From: Gnetum montanum
Taxonomy: Eukaryota; Streptophyta; Gnetopsida; Gnetales; Gnetaceae
NCBI GenBank assembly: GCA_015680685.1
Contig: MNCI01036612.1
Location: forward strand, 109,849 to 173,848
Direction: 5' to 3'
Length of the DNA stretch: 64,000 nucleotides
Shown: positions 1 to 11,559 of the stretch, piece after piece
How positions within the stretch are numbered: the first letter of the stretch is position 1
Layout: each line of letters begins with the position of its first letter
Position numbers and translations under genes: made by a program
Notes under the pieces: generated by a model
Told to the model about the DNA's origin: nothing
What the model saw: the letters and a program-made list of their open reading frames with translations, nothing else
Databases searched by the model: none

Positions 1-625
1 AGAGTCACGTGGAGAGATTGGCTACTGTACATAATATCCATATGGGTTAGGTTGACAGTAAGGATACTTTTGCCTTGGTGGTGGCATTCCCCATGATTGT
101 GGGTGCCACCATTGTTGATATTTCTCAATCAGTTGTGGTGGAGTTCCCCTGGGATAATATGTTAAGGGTTGGTGGAACTGCCTTGGGTTACCTTGAGGAT
201 AAGGTAACCTTCGAGGTGTTTGCCTTTTGTTTAATTATGCATTGAGTGCATACACCCTAGACTCTTGTAGATGTGAGATTACAGGGTAACATCCCTTAGG
301 ATGGTCATATTGACATATCTCACATCCACTATCATTATCTATTTCTGAATCCACAACCTCTTGAACGATGGAAACTTTTCCCTTACCCTTTCTCCATGCA
401 TGTTCAGCCTCTTTTTTTTTTCTTTTCTCACTACCTTACACTCTAGTCTCCTCTACTATTCTAAGAATAGTTTAAAATCTATTGTCTAGGGAATCCCACA
501 TTTGGTCTACCTTTGCCAAAACTTCTAATGTCATGTTTCAGATAGGAAAAGTTTTTCTATTCATGATCTCTTTGAGTGGTGAATCTTCTTCATCCTCATA
601 AAATCTTCCTCCCCTCTTCCAAAGG
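1..625 (-). pseudogene. E0 gag, C-terminal part
   Basis: Read on the minus strand from 625 to 1, this continues the gag interrupted at 18,083. It starts acidic and lysine-rich, then has a zinc-knuckle-like stretch near 327-286 (CEICQYDHPKGCYP), then a proline/glutamine/tyrosine-rich tail leaving the window at base 1. The same order, including a DHPKG motif, occurs in E3 gag near 59,650-59,700. Gag forms the virus-like particle that packages retrotransposon RNA. Several stops break the frame, so it is a relic. The 3' end lies outside the window. Confidence 0.7.
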
Positions 626-630
626 GAAGG
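626..630. repeat. target-site duplication of E1, left copy (GAAGG)
   Basis: The five bases GAAGG lie directly before the E1 5' LTR and recur directly after its 3' LTR at 18,078-18,082. A 5-bp duplication is typical of Ty3/gypsy integration and fixes both element ends. Confidence 0.9.
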
Positions 631-769
631 TGAAACACCCCAAAATCCAAAGGCATGCCTGCTTCACCAAGCCTTTGCAATTCAAGAAATGTTACAGTAG
701 TTCTTCAAGAGATGGATTCTCTGAAGTTTAGATTATCCACTTTAGCAAGTTTTCTAAGTCAAGAAGTCT

Positions 770-1290
770 TGCTACGCTACGTCGTGTAGCATAGCAAACT
801 TCAAAAGACATTTTTAGAAGCACAGTGCTACACTATGCTATGCTACGAAGCGTAGCACAACGTAGTAAAAGGTGGACAATTAGCCCCTTCATCCGACTTC
901 AAGTTCTTTGGCAATGTCTCCTTCCATCAAAAAGTGGCAAACTTGTCAAAATCAAGTCATGTTTGATGCTAAGCTACGCTAAGCTAAAAGACGCAGGGAG
1001 GCATAGCCATTCTATGGAAGTGACAGAAGGTATCTCAAAGGGTGGGATTAGCAAGTTCGCAATTTTCGCAGTGAAAAAGACAAATTTTGTAGATTGGTGA
1101 TGTTTTTGGGACTAAGGATAGTTGCTATGCTATGATACATTACGTAGCATATCATAGTGTAGAAAATTTGTGACCAGTAGTCACAACACTGCGAAGGTTT
1201 CCAACACATGCAACGGGACACAATGCAGATTTTTTTTGCTTCAAATTGACGGTTATGCTATGCTATGTTGCATAACGTAGCACAGTGTGA
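770..1290. repeat. palindromic GCTATGCTA / TAGCATAGC clusters in E1 U3
   Basis: At least four clusters (about 770-800, 827-863, 1,118-1,165 and 1,250-1,290) are built from GCTACGCTATGC and its inverse, forming imperfect palindromes of roughly 30-40 bp. The 3' LTR repeats them at about 16,640-16,735, 16,985-17,025 and 17,115-17,145. They sit upstream of the TATA box, where enhancers would be. A role as factor-binding or hairpin elements is inference. Confidence 0.8.
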
Positions 1291-1539
1291 CAAGATGCCA
1301 CACTACACCAAACATGTTATGCTACAAAGCATGGTAAGGCATGGTGAGTGGTTATGCAACATTAATGCACCTCGCCTAATTGCACCATTTCTCTGACAGC
1401 CTAATTACGATGTGGTAGGTTTGTAATTACGGCATGGCAAGCTCACCCAATGGTCATGCAGGCATGTGCAGCATAGACAAGTCAACATAGGCCCAAGGCA
1501 CAAGGCATTGAAATTGCATCTTTCGTGCACCCTTGGTCC

Positions 1540-1547
1540 TATAAATA
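1540..1547 (+). promoter_or_regulatory. TATA box of E1 5' LTR
   Basis: TATAAATA within the context GGTCCTATAAATATCC, about 909 bases into the LTR. The 3' LTR has TATAAACA at 17,403-17,410, a weaker match. Transcription should start roughly 30 bases downstream, near 1,575, defining the start of R. Confidence 0.7.
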
Positions 1548-2214
1548 TCCTAATGAACGATGCTAAAAGGGCTTCTGGCACTGGGGCTCTCTTTTTACAC
1601 TTTTGGTTCTGGTTCTCTAAGCAGTCTAGTCAGCTAATGATTTTGTTAGCTGACAAGCAAGCAAGGTAGCACCATAAGCTTGAGCATTGTAAGCTTCCTG
1701 TTTCGATATTGTAAATAGTTAGTATTCTCAATTCGCATTTTGTTCTACTCTTTCCTACCACTTTCGTAGCACTTCGCATTGTCAATGCCTAAGTCTGCAT
1801 TCAAGAACACAACTGTCTCACTATACACGTCTTGATTACCCTCGAGATCTCTGCACTTCCTAGCACTGTGCAACCGATTGTATCCATCTTCGCAAAGTGA
1901 AGTTGTAGCTTCGAAGCGGTGCATTTTTCTAACTGCATTTTATTTTGTCTCCTGCTTATTGTTGCATTTTACACTATTCTTTGCCTCTTCTACATTCAAG
2001 CATTACTTCACGACATCAGTTTCATTTTCAAATCACACATTGCAAAAGGTTATATTAACACTGATTAAGTCCTTTTCTGATTGACCAGACCGTTCAGGGT
2101 GTCCCGTTCCTATCCAATCTAGCACGACCCTTCTATCAAAACGAGGTCAAGACTGTCAGTGGCCAATGACCCATTGGCATTCTTTTCCAGCCGTTAACAT
2201 TTTCAGTCGCTACA

Positions 2215-2880
2215 GTTTTTCTAGCACTAGAAGGAGGGCCTTCTAGTTCCCTTTCTGCATGTCATGGTAGTCCTGTAAGCCTTCTGCACCCTGATATGCA
2301 TTAGCATAAACTTGACACCCATCTATGATTTGTTTACGCATCGTGTGGTGCAGATTGGTCACCTCGACACTTCCTCAGGAACCCTACAAGACATAAAGGC
2401 TCCAGTTGCCAACTGACTTTCCTTTCTTACAGTAGTATTTCATTTATTCTATACCCTATCATGCACTAGTGTAAACATGATACCCTTTTGCAGTTTTTTA
2501 TGCATCGTGTGGTATAGGTTGGTAACCTTGACAGCTCCTTGGGAGCCCTGCAAGACATAAAGCCTCTTTTTGATTGCTTGTCAACCTCTTTTCTGCTCTT
2601 CCCATTCGCAAAATTATTTAGCTTTCCAATTTCCTTACTTTCTTTCACTTTTGCAAAACTATTTAGCTTAGTAACAATCACTTCTGCACCTACTGCTATT
2701 AACAACTTCAACATTGAGGTTCCCATCACGATTCAAGGGACCCCTAGTGCCAAACAATCGCTGAACCCAATGATGGAAACATAGAGATCCCTTAGGATTC
2801 AAAACTGGGGACTTGTAGGCTTGGCCAAGCAACACGAGCACTATAACTTCCTCTGTGTGAAGATTTAGGTAAACCTGCCT
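2215..2880 (+). other. E1 leader with a 164-bp-spaced duplication
   Basis: Untranslated stretch between the 5' LTR and gag. The bases right after the LTR (GTTTTTCTAGCACTAG) match no tRNA primer site I recognise. An internal direct duplication is visible: 2,289-2,400 and 2,453-2,566 share GCATCGTGTGGT and ACAAGACATAAAG at a spacing of 164 bases. No ORF here is supported. Confidence 0.65.
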
Positions 2881-5104
2881 TTGGATGTACATGAATTCAA
2901 GGGAAAACGTAGCTTCGAGTTCTCTTACTGTGATGAGAAGGAGTTTTTTCCCACTTCTAGTGCTTCCATACCTTTGACACAGATAAACCGAAGGCTTCTA
3001 GACCAACTAATCCAGTTGGCTAGGCTTAGGGAGCAGCAAGCCACAACGTCCAACCAGGATGATGCTTTTCAGGATGGATAGGAGGAACTCAATTCCAAAT
3101 CCAATGAGGGAGGTCAAACCAGCCCCATTCATGTCCCTCCTAACTAGTCCTTCTAGGCCAACCCGTTGTCTATCACCATTTCCTTTTTCATCATGCCTAC
3201 ACTCCCATAGCCTGCAACTACAACCAGAATGGGTAGCCATCTCACCTTCCCAGTGTATCAATGCCCTTATTCTCCTATTTCATTTGTAGCAACTATGCCT
3301 CCACAAACTATTCAGCATCCCATTCTTGTAGCATGTCACACACCAATCATAGCTACCCTACTGCATGTTGACACTGTACCTACTTCTCAGTCATACGCAA
3401 CTTCCATTTCGATTCCTACATTCACATATGTTCCATCCACCATGGCGGGCCCAAGCCCGTCCATGTGGTGGACACAATTCACTTCTTTTCCTATTTCACA
3501 ACCTTTTTAGATATCTCATTATGTTCACCTTCAGACCTACCAAACCAAACAAATAGTACAACCTAGCATGGGCTATGGTCTGTTCCGTTGGTGACACAAG
3601 CAATCTATCTGAAGGCTCAAACCATGGTTGCTGCTCCAACAACACCACCTGCCAAGTGGTGGATAGTGCAAGAAGCACCTTTTGCGGGGGCTACCCCAAT
3701 GGTACCGCTGATGGGTCACACCGCCACCCCTGCCATTCAATAGGTGGGGGCTTCCTTGGCAACTCCCTAACCTCCTACATCGTCGTAGGGTTTGGATCAA
3801 GCATTCCAACTTATCCAAACCCTCACTAAGGAAATCAAACACCTCAAGGCTGTTGAGTTCGACAGGGTACGAGTTAGGGACTTTTACCAAGATGACCCTA
3901 TCAGCCCTACCATCCCTCCTCTGACGTTACCCCCAAGGATGTCTCTTCCACACTTCACAAAGTAAAATGGGGAGGGAGATCCCAACGCACATCTAGTTAC
4001 CTTTAGTTCTGAGTGTCTCCTACTGCAATAGTGGCTACACATGATTATTCATGTCTTTGCCATGTCCCTAGCTAAGAGAGCCTTAGATTGGTATCGCGCA
4101 CTTCCACGCTCGTCCATTTCAACTCTAGAAGAGCTTCTAACCTAGTTCGTGACGTGCTTCAAGTATGACATGAAGCTAGAGATCACATTGGACCAGTTGA
4201 TGAGCATCAAGCAAGAGCCTCTGGAACTGGTCCAAAAGTTCATCCAGTGATGAAGCATGACCCTTACCGAAATCCATGAGCCCATCATGGAGGCCCACTT
4301 GTTGGCCATCTTTAAGGGTGAAGTGAATGACTTTATCAAGTCTAAACTATACTACCTTTCCCCTCGCACTCTTAGTCAATCCTTTTCTCAAACTAAGAGT
4401 ATACAAGACATGGCTGAGGCAAGCAAAGACCTAACCTACATTGCTTATAAAAATACCTTCACAAATAAGGATAACAGTAAGGCCCCAACGACCATAGTGG
4501 CCACTGTGGCAATCGAGGCCAAGCCCAAACCTAGTAACAATGGTAACAAGAACAACAAGAAACCAGTTGTACCCGCAGCTAACCCCATGCCCAAGCAAAG
4601 CAACATGTCGCAACCTCCAATTCCTGCACCTAAGACATCTACGCAAACCAAACTCAACTTTGAGCGTAAAGATCACTCAAAGTACACCCCACTGCCTCTC
4701 AAGCCTTCAGAACTTTTGAAGAAGCTACTGGCAGTGAGGCATATTTAACATAAGAAGATGTTGAAAGAAGCAAGCAAGAGGCATCAACGCTACTACGAGA
4801 TCCTTAGGAAACCTTCTTTAGCCCTACCCAATGAGCCCCTAGTTCCTAAGGTTTTCCAGCTAGATAGTTTTTGTGTCTACCACCAACACTGTGGTCACAA
4901 CATGGATTACTGTCTGGCATTGCAAGATGACATCCAGAGGTTGATTGGCCAGGGAAAACTGGTGTTGGATGAAAGCAACCTAGTACATCCCAAAAACCAA
5001 TCTATGCATGTTTACATAGATCCCTCAATGCCAAAAATTCTAGTTACATCATTAATGTCATCAACATTAACAAGGATCCTAGGCCACCCCAGTAGCCATT
5101 TGTG
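2881..5104 (+). pseudogene. E1 gag
   Basis: Capsid/nucleocapsid polyprotein relic. In order: a helical N-terminal segment (2,881-3,080, no ATG in its frame); a long proline/serine/threonine-rich stretch (about 3,080-3,850); the retrotransposon gag domain (about 3,880-4,440) with FYQDDP, GDPNAHL and RALDWY; a lysine/asparagine/proline-rich linker; and a zinc-knuckle-like CVYHQHCGHNMDYC at 4,867-4,915 followed by QDDIQRLIGQGKL. The order matches E5 (minus, 53,050-51,000) and the late part matches E7. Many stops are one C-to-T or G-to-A change from CAG, CAA, CGA or TGG. The true start codon cannot be fixed. Confidence 0.8.
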
Positions 5105-5559
5105 ATTCGTGTGCCTCAACGTAGTGCACCAGCATCATGAGCAGCTAATCAAATCTCGCAACAGTCATTTGTCTTGAGAGTCCCTCCATGAGCATCCATC
5201 TCCATGCCGGCTGTTAGCAAAACTATGCTACTTTGCCCACTAACACCGTTACCTCCTTTCATTATTAGGGGTTCAACTCCTTCGAAGACCCCCACCTCGC
5301 AAAAGATAGCTGAAAAACCTTCTCATCCTAAAAAATGAGAAGTATGTTTCGCGGGTGAGGCATTGAAGGGGAATACCACCCAAGACATTCCCAAGCCTAC
5401 TTCTTTCCCCCCTTCACCTACACCTTCATCACCAAATATGAACATTTCTATAACCACACAGTCTACGCCGCCCCACTGAAAAGGGTCTGAACATAGATCC
5501 AAAGTTGCCCCTCCTTGGGAAATTTATCTTCTAGGATGAATTGAAGAGTAGGAAAGTGC

Positions 5560-6262
5560 CAAACAGGGGGGTGGCCAAGACCTTTTAGATGCCCTCATCC
5601 AGGTCAACGAGGCTCTAAAATAGAAAAACACTACACTGAGCCTGTACGGCCTGATCATGAAATCTATCCCCCACCGTGAGGCTCTGATCCACATGCTAAC
5701 AGCGATTCCAGTCAACAAAGACATGCCAGTGGAAGAGGAAGTGATCCACTTTGTTATTCTTCCCTCTGCACCCGTAGAGCCTAAGTCATTCCAATTTACT
5801 TTTAGTGACGACACCATTAGGAAAGATCCCAAAAGTGGTTAGGTGACAATAGCACCCCTTTTTATCATAATTTGGATTAGCTAACACTGGATCCGAAGGG
5901 TACACGTTGATGATGGGGTTGCCAGAAATGTTATCCCCTTCCTTATTGTGGACAAGCTACGCTTGGTCAACTAAATCAAATCCACAATGACGCCATGTCT
6001 AAGGTCATTCAACAGGGCACACGTCCTAGTGAAAGGCATAGTCTACATAGACTTTGTAGTAGGGGACCAGTTCCCCACAAGCGCAACGTTCATCGTAGTC
6101 GAGGAAATGCCTAGGTTCAACTTGATCTTGGGGAGATCATGGTTAGCACAACTTAGGGCTATCTCCTCATCCATACATCAGGAAATCCACCTGCCATACA
6201 TGGGCAGGGAGGTGGTGATCCATGATGCTAAAATAGTAGCACAAGCTATTAGTAACGTAGAC
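5560..6262 (+). pseudogene. E1 protease (PR) region
   Basis: Aspartic protease of the retropepsin class, which would cut the polyprotein. The active-site motif reads VDDG at 5,906-5,917, where most relatives have DTG or DSG, followed by ARNVIPFLIVDKL. Downstream FNLILGRSWL (about 6,118-6,147) matches the conserved hydrophobic-LGR-WL end of plant gypsy PR domains. A short tail to about 6,495 (ending in WVKKKLCIV) is conserved in E2 at 32,734-32,970. Frameshifts and stops separate the parts. E5 carries MDDG at the same place, so the variant active site is shared by the family. Confidence 0.75.
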
Positions 6263-6569
6263 ATGGAGTAGGGTTCAGAGGTCGTAACCTCTGAGAATGA
6301 AATGTTTGCTTAAGCACACATTAACCATCCAACGAGAGAGTCAGCCCAACAAGCTAATTACCAAAACGAAACCATATGGGTTGAGTTTCCCTTCCAAGCG
6401 GGGCACAATGATGTGAATGAGGGCCTTGGAAAAACACCTCGGCCTTATGTTCCACTCAACCCATGGTGGGTCAAGAAGAAACTATGCATAGTGTAGCAAC
6501 CCCACTACTTCTTGCCTAGTTGCCATCCCTTGTACATTCACCACTTTTTTCTTTTTTAACATACCATCC

Positions 6570-6855
6570 TTTTGGCATGCTACGCAATGGCCCGAAATGG
6601 CCTAAAACTATGCTATGATATGGCCCGAAATGGCCTAAAACTATGCTATGCTATAGCCCAAAATGGCCTAAAACTAGCAATGGCCCGAAACGTCCTAAAA
6701 CTATGCTATGCTATGGCCTGAAACAACCTAAAACTAGCAATGGCCAAAAGCGGCCTAAAATTAGCAATGGCTTGAAATGGCCTAAAACTAGCAATGGCCC
6801 GAAATGGCCTAAAACTATGCTACACTATGGCCTGAAATGGCCTAAAACTAGCACA
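6570..6855. repeat. tandem array between PR and antisense gene (E1)
   Basis: About nine imperfect units of TGGCCCGAAATGGCC followed by TAAAACTAGCA or TAAAACTATGCTA. It lies just past the 3' end of the antisense gene. The corresponding array of E2 is at 32,285-32,600 in inverse orientation, as expected for an element on the other strand. The core AAACTAGCA is shared with the arrays at 11,140 and 15,047. Confidence 0.85.
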
Positions 6856-8721
6856 TGAAAGCATGAAAATTTTACTCGAAACATAGCATGTATACAATGT
6901 ACAAGGTAATGGAGAACCAATTTCTGTTTCAAAAAATCCTCTTTTCTTTATTCAAAACTATTGTCTTTTAAACAATGTTTGCAAAATTTGTTACACAAAA
7001 ATTCAAAATTCCAAGAAAAAAATCCCATGCTTTCATGGATTGTCTCTATTTGCATCATCTTTGTCTTTCATTTCTACATCATTTCATTTTGCATCACCTT
7101 CCCCTACATTGCCCTCTACCAGTTCTTCATTCCCTCCCTCTATGGGCCCTGTGCCCTCATTTGGAGCCTGCATCGTAGGGGTGAAGTGGTTAGCTAGGGC
7201 AACAAACGAAAACTGCAATAGAGCATAAGCATTAACATGGTAGGAAGCAACTAACCTGAGAAGGGCTTGTGTCCATCTCAAAGGGTATCTAGTCTAAACC
7301 AAGCCTGAGGCAATGCCAAACTTCCTCTACCATGATGTCCACCCAATGCCTGTTGCTTAGTTCAACATCCATAGTAGCTCTCTCCCTTTCAGCGGTTGTC
7401 CACCTTGGTGGTCCTGGAGAAAAGGAGACGGTTGCAGTCGCTCCTATGGGAAGGTCCACTTTCAAGTCAAGAGATTCTGTAACCTTTACTTGCTTCTTGA
7501 ACTTGGCATAGCCCTCAGAGGCATCAATGAAATTTATCAATGCTTCATACGTAAACGCCTCCACAACAGCATCCCTATATAGTTTACGATGGGTGGCATT
7601 TTTCTATTTATACCATGTGTTTATGGTTTCTATGGGACTGCCCCCATTCGTAAACCTTGGCATTGAAGTCATTCAAATCTTGACACTTCTAGGCTAGTAA
7701 GTCCATCTACATCCATTGTTCTATTATTTCATCAGTGGCTTTGATGTTCTAACATGTGACTATCCAAAACCTGGCATAGTCTATTACAGCCGTGTGCCAT
7801 TCCTCATTATTAGTGTCACGGGGTATGAGGAACTTGTTCCTCGACTTGAGATCCTCCACCTCGATGATCAAGTTGGCCTCCCTTTGCTAAACCCTTTGGA
7901 CCTATTTCCACAGGTCCTCGTTGATGCACTTATACTCCCACAAGGAGCGTGTCGAGTGCAGAACGCATTTTCAAGCCTTGTCGTATGTGCAACGATACAC
8001 CTCAGTCACTTTAGGTAGGAATGTAGGCATGACACCAACTTTCAAAGGCCATGCTGGGTTCCATTTGAGTCTAGAGGCTACCATGACACAAAGAGTGTAG
8101 CAATCGAGTTAGCGTAGCAAGATTAGAAAACTCAAGAAACTCTAGCATAACAACATGAGAGTACCTAACACTACTACTTACCCGTGTCAAGGTCTACCTG
8201 CTGGAGGTGATTGATCATGTCATCAACGATTCCATGCACGAACATAACCACCTCAGGGATCTCGGTCCATGACTTCGCATGAATCGGAGAGGGTCCTATA
8301 CCATCAACAGTAGTTCCTGTTACATAACTAAACATATCCGCAATGGCTGAAATGGACTATGACAAGGAAAACATATTACCAAACTCACCAACATCCGATT
8401 GTGGTCTCCCTTCTTGCTAATGCAAGAAGATGGAAATAGCCTTGGTAGAGGTCCCTACCAAGTCTGTACGGACATATTCCTCATGTGCTGGTGCCTTTCC
8501 TTTTAGGAGACTAGCTTCTTCTTTATTCAAACGAGGCTCCTCTTCATTAGTAGGAGGATTCTCCATAACAACAAGAACTCCCACCTTAGCGATAGGTGTC
8601 CTTCCCTTCTTGATCGAGGCCTTTTCTTCTGAGACTGGGGCCTCTGTGTCTTTATTTGTCGTCCCTATCTTAGGGGCCGACACCTCTTCATCACCTTCTT
8701 CTTCTTCTTCTTCTTCCTTTG

Positions 8722-8852
8722 CTAGAAAAGAAACATTTTTGCACAAATCTAAAACAATATAGCTTCAAGCAAGTGCTACGCTATGCTACATTGCCTAGTG
8801 TAGCATAGCATAGCAAACAATAACAAAGTAAGCATTAGACAAAAGTGTTTAC
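8722..8852 (-). other. intron of the E1 antisense gene, with palindromes
   Basis: Minus-strand donor GTAAAC follows CCCCCCATTG, and the acceptor TTTCTTTTCTAG precedes the glutamate-rich exon. The intron (131 bp) matches the E2 intron at 30,149-30,291 (143 bp) in position and flanking exon sequence. Inside it, 8,774-8,816 is a tagcatagc-type palindrome like those in the LTR U3. Confidence 0.75.
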
Positions 8853-10951
8853 CAATGGGGGGTTGCATCCTCTACAGGTTAAGCCGTAGTCTCTACCCCT
8901 CCTCTTCCTCCATGTGAAGGGTTTCCACAGCTAGGAGAGGCCTCTTCCATTGTAAATTTTTTGGCACAGTCCCGGCTATGAGGCGTTCCACCTGTGACAT
9001 GCTATCGGCTACGGAAGGGGGCATCTTTCCTATGCTATCCTAGCCACGAACATTGCAAGCCACCCAATCCTTTATCATCATAGAAAATGACTCCCCAATT
9101 ATTTCTGGGGGATATTTGGCTCACATTGTCTAGAGAATCTGGCAAATCCACGGTCTGGAAATCTAGTTGTGATTTCGCATGACCTAAGCTCCATTCTCGT
9201 GAACCACCAGGAACTCCACGAAGCACTTTAGATAGGCTATGTAGAAGGCATAATGTATGTTGGAATAACACTCTGATTTTTGACAGAGTCCCAAGATTTC
9301 ATCCTACAAGCATTTACATAGAAAGTTGGCCCACTCCTCATGTACAGTAACGGGAAAGGCTAAAGTTCAAGCAGAACTTGTTCAACAATGACCAGTTTTA
9401 AGGGTTCTTCCCACTCCTCATCAAACCAACCTTGCTACTTGCACTGATCGTAGGGAATACGAGATAGGCCTGGGAAGGTGTGGTATTCACCCCCGCATTG
9501 ACCAATCACACCCTCCCGTAGGTTTTTAGTAGAAGAGAACTCCTGTAGGGCTATCTGTGTTGTAGCCAATAGACTTGATAGGTCATGAACCCCATCCTTG
9601 TTGATGAGGAACCTAGTAACAAATGCATACTAATAGCATTAGGCCAATATGGCCATCATCACACAAACACAGTGAAACAAGGTTGCAAAACTCACCCGCT
9701 AGCAAAGTAGATACTTCCCTGTGGGTTCTGGAAGCACGTTGCTATATAATGTGCGACGAATAATGTGTTGTAACAGTGGTAGAAGCTATACTCAGGCATG
9801 TCTCAAATCCAAGCCAAACACCTTAACCCTATTGGGAGCTAACTGGATCCTTCTCCTTGCTTGCTCATGATTGCCCCATCAATCAGAAACTTCAAAATGC
9901 CCCGACTTGCCCTAGGAAAAATGGCTTTTGTTATGCTGGCCACCTCCTCCTCCTCTAGGGATGAAAAAACCATCACACTGAAGTGGTCGAGGAGGAATTT
10001 TAAGAAGTCCTATTCCCCTTTCCTAAACCAAATCCCCCGCTCTCTCACATGTATCTGGGAAGGAGGAGCGTTGGCCACAGGTTTACTCACATGACACAGG
10101 ACCCATCTAATTTCTAAAAAAATTAGGATTGGCCTTAGTCCCATCTTACACAACACAACCAACAAGCATTAGCATCATGTCTTAGTGCAATACACATAAA
10201 ATGTACCAACACCTAACAATTTATGCATATAGCATAGCATAACCCTCTTCCTGCACATAGCGTAGCGAGAACATGAAAGCACTAGCATAGCGAAAATAGC
10301 CTAGCGTAGCAGTAGAGAAGTTAACCCTAACAAGGTGATTAACAATATGCCCCGATAGAACACATGTCACATCACGCATGGCCCAACCCTCCTCCAGGTG
10401 CTATGTCACGCCATTCAAAAGCCAAGTAACTTAAACTGCCCGAACCCCCGCGGTTATGACAACCATGGTGGTGGCGGTTTAAGCCACCTTGCATGCAACA
10501 ATGGCGTAATGTTTATGCATTCATCATAGCCAAAATGGCAACAGCGGTGATGCAAAAGACAAAACAACGCAATGAAAAAAAGCATAGGTGGCTAAGAATA
10601 GGATCTAAAATGAAAGTGAAGAACAATAGAAGCAAAACATGATAAGAGAATTGTGGAAAAATAGAGCAAGCATAGTAACCTACTGAGTAAATGGCGTGTT
10701 CTTCCGTACCACAATGCGTGCTTGTGTCACGTGCCCTATGGTTTCCTTCACCTCCTCGACCTTTGCAAGCACCAAATGCATGTGTTCCTTCTTCGAAGCC
10801 ATTGTCCTACTCCCAGATTTCTTTTCCTCATCATTGTGTAGGAAATCGCCTTGCTCGCTATTAGCACAATCACTCTAAAATCGCCTTGTGCTGCAAATAT
10901 GGGCTCTAAGCTCTTACGTTAAGAATGAAAAGCTTACCAAGGTTTAATCCC

Positions 10952-10959
10952 TATTTATG
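10952..10959 (-). promoter_or_regulatory. TATA-like box of the E1 antisense gene
   Basis: Minus-strand CATAAATA in the context GGCCATAAATAGGGATT, about 150 bases before the first ATG (10,802). E2 has TATAAATA with the same flanks at 27,338-27,345, and the upstream 80 bases (CTACGCTGTATGG, a CTCTCT run, TTTTCC) are also conserved. This indicates a real, shared antisense promoter. Confidence 0.65.
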
Positions 10960-11139
10960 GCCATAATGGTAAAAAGGAAAAACTTGCTACTCTCTCTCTC
11001 TCCGTTTAATGTGGAGTGCACCATACAGCGTAGCATGCATGCCACGACATCATAGCACTGTTAGCATTAAAACCTTGACACACTCCAGGCTAACTACTTG
11101 CTTTTCCAAAAAATGAAAAAAATATATTTTCAATTATCC

Positions 11140-11400
11140 ATAGTCTGAAAAGACCTTAAACTAGCAATCATAGTGCATTTGCAACTTCCTTGATTCGAAA
11201 AGACCTTAAACTAGCATGTTTCGATCTATCATACGTTTGCACTCCGCAATGACACTAAACTAGCAATCTCATGTTTTCACATTGGTAGTTTTCCATTTTC
11301 TCCTTAGCAGCACCACATTTTCACATCAACATTTTTACATTTTCTATTTTAGTAGCTCTGCATCTCCATGCCATAACAGTCTACCATGACTTTAAACTGG
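11140..11400. repeat. AAACTAGCA array upstream of the antisense promoter (E1)
   Basis: Four units spaced by 50-120 bases: GACCTTAAACTAGCA twice, GACACTAAACTAGCA, and GACTTTAAACTGG. It lies between the antisense promoter and the start of RT. E2 has the equivalent array at 26,880-27,195. Together with the array at 6,570 it brackets the antisense gene. Confidence 0.75.
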
Positions 11401-11559
11401 AAAAATTTCAATCACCACATCATACTTCGATAGTTACATCTCGTCATTTCTTTGCAAGTTTTTGTTATAGACAATTGCTAATATCAAGTGCCTCTTAACA
11501 AGGCTTTTGTCTTATTTTGACAAATTAGGTGGAAAAATGGAAATCCATCACAATATCTC

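Larger units (their letters stand above)
631..2214 (+). repeat. E1 5' LTR
   Basis: Starts TGAAACACCCC and ends GTCGCTACA, with the copy at 16,504-18,077 aligning along its whole length. U3 (about 631-1,510) contains clusters of tagcatagc-type palindromes. A TATA box lies at 1,540-1,547, followed by R-U5. The LTR ends resemble those of E2, so E1 and E2 belong to one family. The two LTR copies differ at many sites, which indicates an old insertion. Confidence 0.9.
7033..10959 (-). pseudogene. E1 antisense multi-exon gene between PR and RT
   Basis: A gene on the strand opposite to gag and pol. From 5' to 3': TATA-like box 10,959-10,952; a 40-codon ORF (ATG 10,802) in exon 1; exon 2 10,113-9,696 (CLAWIWDMPEYSFYHC); exon 3 from 9,612 (IGQCGGEYHTFPG); then a glutamate-rich exon from 8,721 (seven Glu in a row), shorter exons, and a stop at 7,033-7,035. 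GT-AG introns are 10,679-10,114, 9,695-9,613, 8,852-8,722, 8,388-8,317, 8,181-8,079 and 7,255-7,168. All but the first have both splice sites matched in E2 (27,338-32,130, plus). About 700 bp present in E2 (28,990-29,740) is missing here. Stops interrupt it. The protein resembles accessory ORFs of plant gypsy elements; its function is unknown. Confidence 0.75.

Noticed and set aside
2466-3261. overlapping ORFs on the minus strand opposite E1 leader and gag
   Set aside because: Shadows of the sense sequence with no counterpart in related elements.
8686-8716. trinucleotide CTT run as a separate microsatellite
   Set aside because: It encodes the glutamate run of the antisense gene and is conserved in E2 (30,292-30,312).
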